The translations under genes and the position numbers were made by a program. Below, piece by piece: positions 15,877 through 24,595 of a stretch of DNA of 64,000 nt. The stretch spans positions 62,001 through 126,000 of the forward strand of contig NZ_BAGF01000040.1 of assembly GCF_000308755.1 (NCBI RefSeq), in the 5' to 3' direction. Origin of the DNA: Nocardia pneumoniae NBRC 100136. Lineage in GTDB: Bacteria > Actinomycetota > Actinomycetes > Mycobacteriales > Mycobacteriaceae. A model generated the notes under the pieces. It ran no database searches. It had not been told where the DNA came from and saw only the letters and a program-made list of their open reading frames with translations. How positions within the stretch are numbered: the first letter of the stretch is position 1; each line of letters begins with the position of its first letter.

Positions 15877-16764
15877 TCAGCTCGCGCCCTGGAGCGCGGT
15901 AGCGATGATCTCCGAGCTATCGGCGTGCAGGGCCTGTGCCGCCGTCTGCCCCGTCGCTGCCAGGTAGGCGTCGACCAGCCTGTTGCCGACGGCGTATCCC
16001 GCGCCGGTGGGCAAGCCCACCGGGGCGACGCCGAAGTGTTCCGCGATGGCGTCGCCGTGCACCCAGGCGGTGAAGTTCTGCATGCCGGTCACGCCGAGTC
16101 CCGACACCACCTTGGCGAAGACCGCCTCGTCGCGCAGGTGTGGCACGCCGATGCGGGTGTAGCCGAGTTCGTCGCCGTAGAGCTGGCGGGCGAACGCGTC
16201 GGCGAGTCCTTCGGAGATCACGTGCTCGCCGACCGTGACGGTCATCGGGTTCCACACCACCCCGCCCGGGCTGTAGCGCAGGTTGTGGTTGAGCTCGTGG
16301 ACGGCGGTGGCTTCGAGCCGTTCCACGTTCTCGGGGTAGGGCCACAGCGTGATGACGATGTAGCCCGACATCCCGCCGTTTCCGGTGACGCCGAGGCTGG
16401 GGCCCATGAAGTGGGCGTCGCCGGGGTCGCCGAGCACGAACAGCACGGTGATGTCCGGGACCTGGAGTCCCGGCGTCGCCGCCAATTGCACGGCGAGCGC
16501 GTCGTCCAGCGCGCGCTGCATTCGTTCCCACGCCCGGGCCGCCGCCAGCGTCTCGAGTGCGTCGAGGCAACGGTCCTCGTCGCGGTCGAGCGGAAATCCA
16601 GCAGCTCGCCGATGCATGTCGACCAAGTCGACCTCGCCGGGAAAGTAGCGGTACATGCCGCTGACGGGCTCGAGCATCGAGTGCAGCATGGCGACGCGGT
16701 CCGCGGCCGGAGCCCGCAGGATTTGCCGTGTAGCCGAGTAGGTATCGAGAACGGTGATCGTCAT
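15877..16764 (-). CDS. DUF2268-type putative zinc protease
   Basis: This protein of 295 residues belongs to the DUF2268 group of predicted Zn-dependent proteases. The zinc motif is ATAVHELNHNLRYSP (HExxH in the form HELNH), and the downstream EGLADAFARQLYG supplies a likely third ligand Glu. No signal peptide is visible, so it should be cytoplasmic. ATG 16764 is chosen because the promoter-like sequence at 16773-16803 lies just upstream of it. The in-frame start at 16803 would lie within that promoter. Members are often near MerR-type regulators. None is adjacent here, although the promoter has the MerR spacing. Confidence 0.75.
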   Translation of the reverse strand: MTITVLDTYSATRQILRAPAADRVAMLHSMLEPVSGMYRYFPGEVDLVDMHRRAAGFPLDRDEDRCLDALETLAAARAWERMQRALDDALAVQLAATPGLQVPDITVLFVLGDPGDAHFMGPSLGVTGNGGMSGYIVITLWPYPENVERLEATAVHELNHNLRYSPGGVVWNPMTVTVGEHVISEGLADAFARQLYGDELGYTRIGVPHLRDEAVFAKVVSGLGVTGMQNFTAWVHGDAIAEHFGVAPVGLPTGAGYAVGNRLVDAYLAATGQTAAQALHADSSEIIATALQGAS

Positions 16765-16772
16765 GTCCGCCG

Positions 16773-16803
16773 ACACTAAACACTGACGTACGGTCAAGGT
16801 CAA
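16773..16803 (-). promoter_or_regulatory. MerR-type promoter with 19-base spacer and inverted repeat
   Basis: On the minus strand TTGACC (16803-16798) and TAGTGT (16778-16773) are separated by 19 bases, a spacing typical of MerR-activated promoters rather than the usual 17. The spacer contains the near-symmetrical TGACCGTACGTCA (16796-16784). The -10 lies eight bases from the ATG of the DUF2268 gene, so the transcript would be nearly leaderless. Confidence 0.5.
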
Positions 16804-16875
16804 CCGAATTAACGGTCTGCCGAACCGGCGGACACAACACCCTCTGCCCGGCGCCAGCCGGTGGTGATTGCGCAG

Positions 16876-17280
16876 TCAGTCGGCCACGAGACGGGTCCGG
16901 AAATTGTTGTTCTCGCGTTGGCGACGGATTACGTAGGCGCCCGGAGCGGAGCCGGTGGCTCCGTGTTCGGGGTGCATGAGGTAGGCGACGGTGTCGGTCG
17001 TGAACATGCCCAGGGTGAGGCCGGTGGGATCGCTGACCTGGGTCGTCCAGCGGCAGGAGCCGGGTTCGGCGACGAGCGTGTGCGGGTTGCCGCCGGCAGC
17101 GCCGCGCAGCACTTCTATTCCACCGGGCGGGACACGACGCCACATCGCGTCGGGCCGGGGTGTTACCGAATCGGCCAGGTGCGCCGGGATGACGATCAGG
17201 TCGCCCTGGGCGTGCATCCCGTCGATGACGGGAATGCGTACGGACTGCTGGAACTGGTCCAGCACAAGGGAATCGGTCAT
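16876..17280 (-). CDS. Conserved hypothetical partner of the DUF6745 gene
   Basis: This soluble protein of 134 residues has no recognised domain. It starts at ATG 17280 with GAGGTGAG just upstream, nine bases after the stop of the DUF6745 gene, so the two form an operon. The N terminus (MTDSLVLDQFQQSVRIPVID) and the pattern of short beta-like segments offer no functional clue. There are no membrane segments or catalytic motifs. Confidence 0.7.
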   Translation of the reverse strand: MTDSLVLDQFQQSVRIPVIDGMHAQGDLIVIPAHLADSVTPRPDAMWRRVPPGGIEVLRGAAGGNPHTLVAEPGSCRWTTQVSDPTGLTLGMFTTDTVAYLMHPEHGATGSAPGAYVIRRQRENNNFRTRLVAD

Positions 17281-17289
17281 GGTCTCACC

Positions 17290-18327
17290 TCAGGTACGCT
17301 GGACGAGTTGGGAGTATTGCGCGGCGGTCAGGCCGTATGTCCAGCCCGCGGCGGCGATGGGGTCGTCGAAATGTCCCGGCACGGTCAGCCCGTAGCGACG
17401 ACGCGTCCCGTCGCGTTCGACCGAGCCGTTCACCGCGATCAGGACGCGTTCATTGCGGGGCAGGTCGTAGAGCATCAGCTCGAAACCGTGGTTGCCGGGA
17501 TCGGGCGCGCTGGCCATCAGCCGCATCCCGGCTTGTTCGAGGTAGGCGGGCCAGCCGAGACGTTCGATCGCGCAACGTCGTATCTCGATATTGGATTCGC
17601 GATCGATCGCCGCGGCGGTCGGATCCGTGATCACCCACTCGGGCACCTGGGTGCCGTGCCAGAAGTACAGCTCCCAGCCATCGTCGTAGCGAACGGCGGG
17701 CCCGTCGGCACGGTGCAGCCGTACCTCGCCGAGGTCGCCGACCACTTCGGTGCTGAGCGTCTCGGGTCGCTCCGAGACCACGCACAGCCCTTCGCCCGGC
17801 CACCACCAGGGCCCACAGTGGGCCACCGCGGTTGCCCACAGTTCCCACAGCCGCGCCGAGCCGCCGTGACGGCTGGACGGGAAATCGGCCCACGCCGGAG
17901 TCCAACCAGCCCTGATGTGCCAATTCAGCAGCGGGCTCCGCCACCGTTCGTGGGCCGCATTGAGGATGCGTTGCACGCTGTTGTTCCATGAGCTCGACAG
18001 GGGCGTGGAAACCCATTTGTCGAATAATCGACACGATATGTCGGTAATGGGCACCAGGTCCGTACCGAGAGATGAAAGACGCCGCGGTACCGGGTGTTCG
18101 AGGTCAAGTGAATTCTTCAGTCGACCCACCATGCCCGGCTCGCCGGTGGACATGGCGATGAACGGAGAAGAGACCCACCGGAAGCGAGGCGGGCTCGAAC
18201 CGGCCAATTCGTAGAGTTCGGTAATCGCCGCTTCGGCGGCTGGACGGTCGGCCGGTTCGGTGGACAGCATCCGACCCAACCATTTTCGACGGATTTCGGC
18301 AGCTTCGCGCTGCGTGATACCACTCAC
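17290..18327 (-). CDS. DUF6745 domain protein
   Basis: This protein has about 345 residues from the GTG at 18327. The frame is open to 18618, but the first 97 codons are Arg/His-rich and look non-coding. The C-terminal half shows the DUF6745 pattern: LHRADGPAVRYDDGWELYFW, HGTQVPEWVI, then IRRCAIERLGWPAYL, and LMLYDLPRNERVLIAVNGS. The N-terminal half (RKWLGRMLSTEPADR...AITELYELAG) is helical. The molecular function of this family is unknown. The start is uncertain because no good ribosome site is present. An ATG near 18270 is an alternative. Confidence 0.65.
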   Translation of the reverse strand: MSGITQREAAEIRRKWLGRMLSTEPADRPAAEAAITELYELAGSSPPRFRWVSSPFIAMSTGEPGMVGRLKNSLDLEHPVPRRLSSLGTDLVPITDISCRLFDKWVSTPLSSSWNNSVQRILNAAHERWRSPLLNWHIRAGWTPAWADFPSSRHGGSARLWELWATAVAHCGPWWWPGEGLCVVSERPETLSTEVVGDLGEVRLHRADGPAVRYDDGWELYFWHGTQVPEWVITDPTAAAIDRESNIEIRRCAIERLGWPAYLEQAGMRLMASAPDPGNHGFELMLYDLPRNERVLIAVNGSVERDGTRRRYGLTVPGHFDDPIAAAGWTYGLTAAQYSQLVQRT

Positions 18328-18443
18328 CGGCTGACGGCGGTGTAGTCCTTTCCAACGATCATGAAGACAAGCGTGACAGATCGTCCGGCGATCGGCAACG
18401 CTCAGCCGGTTCCGCTTCGATACTCGCGCTTCGAAATTCGGCC

Positions 18444-18590
18444 TCAGTAGGCGATGAAGAGGATCTCGTCCCGCGAGTAGTCGTGGCCCGGGTGGTTCTC
18501 GGCGAGGTGGGCTCGGGTCTTCTCGACGAGGTCGTCCTCGTTCGTGCCGGTGATGTATTCGCCGCAGGGGCAGTTGAGCCTGGTCTTCAT
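18444..18590 (-). CDS. Small DUF1059-like protein, 48 residues
   Basis: An ATG at 18590 opens a 48-codon frame (MKTRLNCPCG, then EYITGTNEDDLVEK, TRAHLAENHPG, and EILFIAY at the end). The CPCG pair of cysteines and the HxxENHP helix match the small DUF1059 type seen across actinobacteria, usually annotated as unknown. With Cys-x-Cys and two histidines it could bind a metal such as zinc. Upstream GGCGAC is only a weak ribosome site. It lies between the DUF6745 gene and the lipid kinase gene, on the same strand as both. Confidence 0.8.
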   Translation of the reverse strand: MKTRLNCPCGEYITGTNEDDLVEKTRAHLAENHPGHDYSRDEILFIAY

Positions 18591-18801
18591 GTCGCCTCTC
18601 GAGTCGTCGGTTCGTCAACGCCGCCCATCATCATCCACCGGCGCCGAAGCGTCGACAACGCGGGCACCGGATCGACCGGCACTCAGCTTCGGCTCATACG
18701 CGCGGAATGGCCTGTCGGACAAGGGATTTCAGGACGAAGCCGAAGCAGGTGGCAGTACGGTGACAATGGCGGACCTGTTCCCGGTGCGAAGAAGTGCCTG
18801 G

Positions 18802-20385
18802 TCAGCGGGTGCGGAATGCGTCCCGCAGCCAGGGGGATCGCCGGTGGTGGGGGCGGGTCCGGTCGGCCCAGAGAGGATTGGATTCGTCGCGGCGGTAGAC
18901 CGCGAGCTGGCCTGCGATGGCGAAGCGCAGGTGGGTGGCCTTGCCGATCACCTCGCCATCGGTGGCCAGCGCTTCCGGGGTGGGCAACTGCACATACAGT
19001 TCGGGGAGTTGGCGTTCGCCGTAGACCTTGCTGTGGCCGATCGCGGCCAGCAGGAGCGCCAGCACCGCCCGGGTGCGCGACCAGCGCAGATCGGCACGCA
19101 GCCAGCGTATGTCGAGCAGTCCGGCGTCGAGCCGGTCGCGGAAGGCGGGTACGGCGCCGTGCGGGTGGTAGGGGCCGTTGCCGACGAACAGGAACCACAC
19201 CCGCTGCCAGCGTTCGTCGAGGTAGATCTCGATCGGTTCGGCTCGGCGCAGGGTCACCACGAGCGCGGCGGCGAACGCGGGCCATTTGCCCCAGCGCGGC
19301 TGCCATTTCTCCCGCAGCTGCACCAGGTCCGGGTAGGTGCCCAGGCTCGCGGTGTTGATCAAATGCCGGGTGCGCGTGCCGGTCTCGTCGTCGTATTCGA
19401 CGCTGGCGATGTCGACCGCGACCGCCTCGCCGACACCGGTGGCGTCGATCACCTCGCGCAGGTCGTAGACGCCCAAGTCGCGGGCGAAGTGGTTGAGCGT
19501 GCCGGTGGGGATGACGACCAGCGGCAGTTGGCGGCGCAGCGCGACCGCGGCCACGGCGGCCACCGTGCCGTCGCCACCGGCGACGCCGACCGCGAGGACC
19601 GGCTCGGTGTGCTCGGCGATGGCCCGCTCGAGTTGCTCGGCGCAGTCGAGATCGCGTTCGGTACGCAGCACGGTGGCGGCGGGCAGCGCGGCGATGACGT
19701 CGGCAGTGGGGTCGTAGTTCGGATCGCCGGACACCGGATTCACCACCACCACAAGCCCTTTGCCTTCCACCAGTGTCGGCACCTCGCGGACGAGGCGGGC
19801 CTGCGCCTCATCGGATTCGCGCACCGGCCACCAGCGTTGCGTAGCAAGGGCGATACCGGAACCGACCGCCGCCCCGACTACCACATCCGAGCTCCAGTGC
19901 ACGCCGGTGTGCACCCGCGAGTAGGCGACAGCGGCGGCGAGCGGAGCGACCACCAGTGCGGTGCGCGGACTTTCCAGCGCGACCGCCGTGGCGAACGCCG
20001 CGGCGCAGGCCGCGTGCCCCGAGGGGAAGGAGGAGGACGTCGGGGCCGGGGACAACCGCCGGTGCGCGGGCACGAGCTCGGCGGCCGGTCGGCGCCGCGC
20101 GATGAGCGTCTTCAGTCCAGCGTTGACGGTGAGACTCGCGCCCGCGACGGAGACCACACCGCGTAGCGCCGCCCGCCGCGTCGCGCCCTTACGGGTGGCC
20201 AGCACCGCCGCGAAGATCAGCCACAGCCCACTGAAATCAGCGCTGTTGGTCAACCGCAACAGACTGTGGTCGACCACCGAGGCAGGCAGCCCGGCGACCG
20301 CGCCTCCCACAGCTCGATCGACCCGCCCGATTCTGTGAAACTTCCGGCGCACCCAGCTACTCACCCGCCCGAGATTACCGATCAC
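18802..20385 (-). CDS. PAP2 phosphatase - diacylglycerol kinase fusion protein
   Basis: This is a bifunctional lipid enzyme of about 527 residues. The N-terminal half is a membrane-associated PAP2 phosphatase with KTLIARRRP, SSFPSGHAA and SRVHTGVHWSSD (the three phosphatase motifs). The C-terminal half is a diacylglycerol/lipid kinase domain with VVVVNPVSG, GVAGGDGTVAAVA and IPTGTLNHFARDLG. The order PAP2-DAGK is known in actinobacteria. The two activities could interconvert phosphatidate and diacylglycerol or act on another lipid such as a polyprenol. The start is ambiguous between GTG 20385 and GTG 20364, both lacking a strong ribosome site. Confidence 0.88.
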   Translation of the reverse strand: MIGNLGRVSSWVRRKFHRIGRVDRAVGGAVAGLPASVVDHSLLRLTNSADFSGLWLIFAAVLATRKGATRRAALRGVVSVAGASLTVNAGLKTLIARRRPAAELVPAHRRLSPAPTSSSFPSGHAACAAAFATAVALESPRTALVVAPLAAAVAYSRVHTGVHWSSDVVVGAAVGSGIALATQRWWPVRESDEAQARLVREVPTLVEGKGLVVVVNPVSGDPNYDPTADVIAALPAATVLRTERDLDCAEQLERAIAEHTEPVLAVGVAGGDGTVAAVAAVALRRQLPLVVIPTGTLNHFARDLGVYDLREVIDATGVGEAVAVDIASVEYDDETGTRTRHLINTASLGTYPDLVQLREKWQPRWGKWPAFAAALVVTLRRAEPIEIYLDERWQRVWFLFVGNGPYHPHGAVPAFRDRLDAGLLDIRWLRADLRWSRTRAVLALLLAAIGHSKVYGERQLPELYVQLPTPEALATDGEVIGKATHLRFAIAGQLAVYRRDESNPLWADRTRPHHRRSPWLRDAFRTR

Positions 20386-20533
20386 CGCAGGAGCTTCCGA
20401 AACGAAGCGGCAGGTATTTTGGCACCTGCCCCGACGGACGGCTTGTCGGGCGCGAAGGCCCGTGCAATCGCGGGCTCGATGCAACATTCGCCTCCCACGC
20501 ACCGATGACCCGGCCGTGCAGGGTAATTCGAGC

Positions 20534-22303
20534 GTGCGCCAGACGCCTTTCGCGCCGGGCTTCGGCGCCTACACCGTCGTCGATGTGGAGACGTCCGGAT
20601 TGCGGGCGTCGGAGCATCGGGTGTTGTCGGTGGCGGCACTGGCATTGGACGCCGACGGCCGAGTCACCAGGGAGTTTCACACATTGATCGATCCTGGATG
20701 CGACCCGGGGCCGGTGCACATCCACGGGCTGACCGCCGCGATCCTGCGTGGATCGCCTCGATTCGAGCATGTGCGCGAATCGCTGTCGGACCTGCTTTCC
20801 GCACGCGTGATGGTCGCGCACAACGCGCAATTCGACTACGGATTCCTCGCCCGCGAGTTCGACCGGACCGGAGCCGCCATTCCGGTCGGCCGCAGGCTGT
20901 GCACGCTCGCCCTGGCGCGTCGTGTCGCGCCGCCCACGCCCGATTGCAAGCTCGACACCCTCGCGACCTACTACGGCGTGCCGCGGGCCAAGGCCCATGA
21001 CGCCCTGGACGACACCCGCGTGCTGGCCGGTGTACTGCGCGCGCTGGTGGCCGACGCGGCGCGGCTGGGCATCGCACCGCCGCTGCTGCGCTGCCCACCG
21101 AAGGAGAACTACCAGAGCGCATGGGGTCTGCCCATCGAGCGTACCGGCCCGAAAATACCGTGCCCCTACGTCTATCCGGGGCGACTGGAAACCGGCGGCT
21201 CTCTGGTGCAGGGCATGAAAGTCGCGTTCACCGGCGATACCGCGACCGACCGAGACGTTCTGGTGGCGCGCGCCGAGGCGGCTGGACTCGAGGTGACGAG
21301 CGCGGTGAGCGGGCGGACGAGCGTACCGGTCACGAACGCGCCCGAGGCGTCCACAGGCAAGGCGCGCAAGGCGATCGAGGTCGGCACGCCGATCGTCGGC
21401 GAAAGCAGGTTTCTGCGATTGCTGGAGCACGTCGAGCCGGGCAGGCGCAAAGACGAGCGAGCGCGGCGGGACGTGCCGTCGCGCACGCCGACGGTACGCG
21501 TGCTCGCCCGTCCCATCGGCCCCCTCTCTGGACGCCGCGTGCTGGTGCTCGGCGGAACCCACGAACAAGCGGCCGATGCGCGGGCGCGCGTCGTCGAGCT
21601 CGGTGGCTCGGCGGCGGTGAACATGTCCGCCAGGGTGACCGACGTGCTCGCGCTGGCAGGCGGGCACAGCGACCGCCGCTACGCGAAGGCGGTGGAACTC
21701 GGCCTGCCCGTGCACGGCGAAGGCCTGGTGGCGGCGCAGCGGCCGCCCGCGGCCTTGCCCGCGGGTGCCTCCGAGCCGGTGTCGCTGGCTCGCGGCCAGG
21801 TGATGGATCTCCCGGTGGCCGAATACGGTCCGGACTGGACGGTCCGGGCGTCCTGGACGCAGAACGGCAGCTGGGCAGTGGATCTGGTGGCGTTCCTGGT
21901 CGACGGGGACGAGCAGGTCGCGGGCGACGACGACTTCGTCTTCTACAACCAGCCCGAGACCCGCGGTGCGCGGCTGAGCGCCGACGGTCCGGACGAGCAG
22001 TCGCTCGCGCTGCGCCTGGAGGATCTGCCCGGTCACGTGCGCCGGATCATGCTGGCCGTCGCCGTGGACGGCGCCGAGGTCACATTCGGTGACGTCGGCG
22101 CGCTCGAGTTCGAGGCGACGCCGGGTGTCGAGGCGGGCGTCGTCGCCCGCGCGACGCTGGACGCGGCGACCGAGGAGCGGACGCTGCTGCTCGCCGAGAT
22201 CTATCTGCGTGGTGATGTCTGGCGCTTGCGCGCCGTCGGGCAGGGCTATCCGACCGATCTCGCCGCGTTGGCTCGCCGCTATGGGGTGGAGGTCCAGGAG
22301 TAG
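20534..22303 (+). CDS. DEDDh exonuclease - BRCT - BRCT-like - TerD fusion
   Basis: This protein of 589 residues from GTG 20534 has several domains. (1) A DnaQ-like 3'-5' exonuclease at about 14-180, with Exo I VDVETSGL (Asp17, Glu19), Exo II VAHNAQFD and Exo III HDALDDT. (2) A BRCT domain at about 231-315 (GMKVAFTGDTA...KARKAIEVGTPIVGESRFL). (3) A second BRCT-like segment at about 348-421 (GRRVLVLGGTHEQA...RRYAKAVELGLPVHGE). (4) A TerD-like domain at about 434-589 (WAVDLVAFLVDGDEQVAGDDDFVFYNQ, with the acidic GDDDF calcium-binding type motif). It couples DNA processing to the tellurite/stress TerD family. No other ter gene is nearby. Confidence 0.85.
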   Translation: MRQTPFAPGFGAYTVVDVETSGLRASEHRVLSVAALALDADGRVTREFHTLIDPGCDPGPVHIHGLTAAILRGSPRFEHVRESLSDLLSARVMVAHNAQFDYGFLAREFDRTGAAIPVGRRLCTLALARRVAPPTPDCKLDTLATYYGVPRAKAHDALDDTRVLAGVLRALVADAARLGIAPPLLRCPPKENYQSAWGLPIERTGPKIPCPYVYPGRLETGGSLVQGMKVAFTGDTATDRDVLVARAEAAGLEVTSAVSGRTSVPVTNAPEASTGKARKAIEVGTPIVGESRFLRLLEHVEPGRRKDERARRDVPSRTPTVRVLARPIGPLSGRRVLVLGGTHEQAADARARVVELGGSAAVNMSARVTDVLALAGGHSDRRYAKAVELGLPVHGEGLVAAQRPPAALPAGASEPVSLARGQVMDLPVAEYGPDWTVRASWTQNGSWAVDLVAFLVDGDEQVAGDDDFVFYNQPETRGARLSADGPDEQSLALRLEDLPGHVRRIMLAVAVDGAEVTFGDVGALEFEATPGVEAGVVARATLDAATEERTLLLAEIYLRGDVWRLRAVGQGYPTDLAALARRYGVEVQE

Positions 22304-22849
22304 GGCCGGTCAGTGGACGCGTCCAGATGCGGCGCGCGGTGGTGGTCCAGGGCCCCGGCTGCTGAATGGGCAACATCGAGTTCGCCGCAAATGCATTGTC
22401 GCTCAGGGTCGTTCGGTCGTCCGATGACGCAGATTTCCGGGGAGTGGCGCGCCGTCGAATACTTGGTCAACTGATTGACGTACCCCGGCTGGGGGTTTCT
22501 AATGATGGATGGCGCAATTCGTGCGTCGATCGTCCGACGAAACGAGGTGAGCGGCAGATGCCGGATGACAGAAGCGACGTCTACCGCGCAGCCGTCGTCG
22601 CGGAACTGGTTGTGCCAGTGCGTCGTTGATCTGTGCGTGCGATCGATGGCCGGGCGCTTCCGGCCCGATCGTCCGGCGCGGTACGGAATTCCATGGTCGT
22701 CCCTGGTGGACGTGGGGGGTGAGCCCTGCCCTGGTTGTCCGTGCGGCGCGACCGGCAGTGCTCGGCACGGCCGGTCTACGCGCGCCCATCCCCGGTTGGG
22801 GGAGCGGGTGCGCTCACCCCGAACGATAGTAAGTATTGGAGCCCCCGCC
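22304..22849. other. Long intergenic region without recognised gene
   Basis: These 546 bases before the CorA-like gene and its small upstream frame have no frame with convincing codon use on either strand. The 265-codon minus-strand frame crossing it lacks coding character. AT content rises near 22830 (GATAGTAAGTATTG), which may be the promoter region for the CorA-like gene. I see no M-box or other known riboswitch core. Confidence 0.5.
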
Positions 22850-22975
22850 ATGGCCACATTGCTCGAGAAAGCCGAATCGTTATACCGCGCAGCGGATCTC
22901 GCGCACCGGGCGACTCGCTGTGCGTGTCCGCAGGGGCTGGTGGGCTTTCCGTTGGGCTCGGCTTTCTCGGGGTAG
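22850..22975 (+). CDS. Possible 41-residue leader peptide upstream of the CorA-like gene
   Basis: ATG 22850 is preceded by GGAG at eight bases spacing and opens a 41-codon frame (MATLLEKAESLYRAADLAHR, then ATRCACPQG). It ends six bases before the ATG of the CorA-like transporter, so the two would be translationally coupled. It could be a true small protein or a regulatory upstream frame, as known for some magnesium transporter genes. It may also be fortuitous. There is no recognised family. Confidence 0.35.
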   Translation: MATLLEKAESLYRAADLAHRATRCACPQGLVGFPLGSAFSG

Positions 22976-22981
22976 CGGCCG

Positions 22982-23890
22982 ATGACCATTTTCCTCGACG
23001 CCGTGACCGCCGACCACTTCGATACCGAAGTGCTCCAGCAGCATTGGATTCCCCTCGCGAAAGAGGACACCGACACCGCGGCCGTGCTCAGGGAACGGCT
23101 CGGCGTCGACTTCGCCGCCGCCCACGACCGGGTCTGGGAGACCGACGACTTTCGCTACTTCCCGGTCGTCGCCACCTATCAGCGTGGCGAGACCATCGAA
23201 CGCGAGACGATCGTCTTCGCGCTCGGTAGCGAGTTCCTCGTGACGTTGCAGCCGTCCGAGCATTTCCTCCCGTTCGACGAGGCGGTCGCGAAGATGCGCC
23301 GCAACCCGGCGCTCACCGGCTCCGCGCACGGGGTGATGTACGCGCTGCTGTGGGCGCTGAACGAGACGTCGGAGCGCGTCATCCACGCCACCAGCGGGAC
23401 CTTGGCGAAGGTCCACGACGAGATCGAGACGGTGACGGGTGGCCGCGCGATCGACCTGCGCGGCGCGATGTCGCGGATGGACGGAGCCGAAGAGATCGTC
23501 TCCCGTGTCCAGGAGACTCAGCTGCACCTGGCGCGCGCCGCACGCCACCTGGCCGCCGACACGCCGCCCGGGCATCGCGAGCTGAACGGGCTGATCAGCG
23601 TCCTCCTCGCGGACATCGACGGGGTGAAACAGCACGCGGGCATCCAGCACGACAAAATCCGCTACCTCCAGCAGTCCGTGCTGACGTGGTCGGCGGTGCG
23701 GCAGAACCGGATCGTCACCGTGCTCACCACCGTCACCGCGATCTTCCTGCCGCCCACGCTGATCGCCACCCTCTACACGTGGATGCCCGAAGCGCAATGG
23801 CAGTACGGGTTCCCGGCCGCGACCCTGATGACACTGCTGGCCGCGGTGCTCCCGCTGACCTACATCAGGAAGAAAGGTTGGCTGCGCTGA
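22982..23890 (+). CDS. CorA-like divalent-cation transporter lacking the GMN motif
   Basis: This 302-residue protein has the CorA layout: a cytoplasmic alpha/beta domain, a long helix (about 185-240) and two C-terminal membrane helices (VTVLTTVTAIFLPPTLIATL and PAATLMTLLAAVLPLTYI) followed by RKKGWLR. In CorA proteins TM1 ends in Y-G-M-N, the ion-selectivity filter, and the loop contains MPE. Here the corresponding sequence is LYTWMPEAQWQYGFP. The GMN is gone, apparently by a small in-frame deletion, and MPE is kept. The reading frame is intact. It could move another cation, be a sensor or be inactive. Confidence 0.8.
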   Translation: MTIFLDAVTADHFDTEVLQQHWIPLAKEDTDTAAVLRERLGVDFAAAHDRVWETDDFRYFPVVATYQRGETIERETIVFALGSEFLVTLQPSEHFLPFDEAVAKMRRNPALTGSAHGVMYALLWALNETSERVIHATSGTLAKVHDEIETVTGGRAIDLRGAMSRMDGAEEIVSRVQETQLHLARAARHLAADTPPGHRELNGLISVLLADIDGVKQHAGIQHDKIRYLQQSVLTWSAVRQNRIVTVLTTVTAIFLPPTLIATLYTWMPEAQWQYGFPAATLMTLLAAVLPLTYIRKKGWLR

Positions 23891-24029
23891 GGGGTGGTGG
23901 CGCCGGTATCCGGCAGCATTACCTCACGCGTAATCGACTCGGCGACCTGTGCACGGCATGGTAGGAGTCAGCCGATCGGAAAGATCCGAATCGGATGACG
24001 AAAACCATTACATCACAGGAGGATTCATC

Positions 24030-24398
24030 ATGTCGCGCTACCAGGAAGCCGTCGATCGGTACATCGCTGCCTGGAATGCCACCGACGAGGAAGCCAGGCT
24101 GAAGGCGGTCGCCGCCGCGTGGACCGAGGACGGCGCGTACACCGACCCCCTCGCCGACGTCAGCGGGCACGACCAGCTGGCCGCGGCCATCGGAGGAGTG
24201 CAAGCGCAGTTCCCCGGCTTCGAGTTCCGCCTGCTCGGCCCGGTCGACGGCCACCACGACATCGCACGCTTCTCGTGGGAACTGGTCTCGGTCGCCGACG
24301 GCAGCGCGCCGGTGGCGGGCTCGGACGTGATCACCCTCGCAGCGGACGACCGGATCGCCAGCGTGCACGGGTTCCTCGACCGGCTGCCGTCGGCGTAA
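24030..24398 (+). CDS. SnoaL-like / NTF2-fold protein
   Basis: This 122-residue NTF2-like protein starts at ATG 24030 after a strong AGGAGG. The first helix (YQEAVDRYIAAWNATDEEAR), followed by WTEDGAYTDPLADVSGHDQL and the sheet segments FEFRLLGPVDGHHDIARFSW, follow the SnoaL plan. Such proteins bind or convert small hydrophobic molecules. No partner gene tells the substrate. Confidence 0.85.
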   Translation: MSRYQEAVDRYIAAWNATDEEARLKAVAAAWTEDGAYTDPLADVSGHDQLAAAIGGVQAQFPGFEFRLLGPVDGHHDIARFSWELVSVADGSAPVAGSDVITLAADDRIASVHGFLDRLPSA

Positions 24399-24595
24399 CG
24401 TCCCTGGTCGGGGCCGGTCCGTCGCATCCGGCTCCGGGTCGACGGGCGGACCCGATTCCGCATCCGTGGACGCCCGGCGACACGGCCGGTGCACCGCAGT
24501 CCGGTTGCGCCTATGGCGAACACGGTGCGTCGTGCGCATCGCGGAGGCATGCTGGACGGAGTAGTGCAATTCCGGCAAACAGGGTGGTGGTCGGC

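Noticed and set aside
22304..22981. Magnesium riboswitch (M-box) before the CorA-like gene
   Set aside because: I looked for the conserved core segments and did not find them. The leader has no clear multi-stem fold by eye.
22279..23076. 265-codon minus-strand frame over the gap before the CorA-like gene
   Set aside because: Mixed residues, no family, no ribosome site. It overlaps the start of a clear gene in antisense.
23918..23934. Inverted repeat ATTAC, seven bases, GTAAT before the SnoaL-like gene
   Set aside because: Five-base arms are too short to separate from chance, and no divergent regulator is present.
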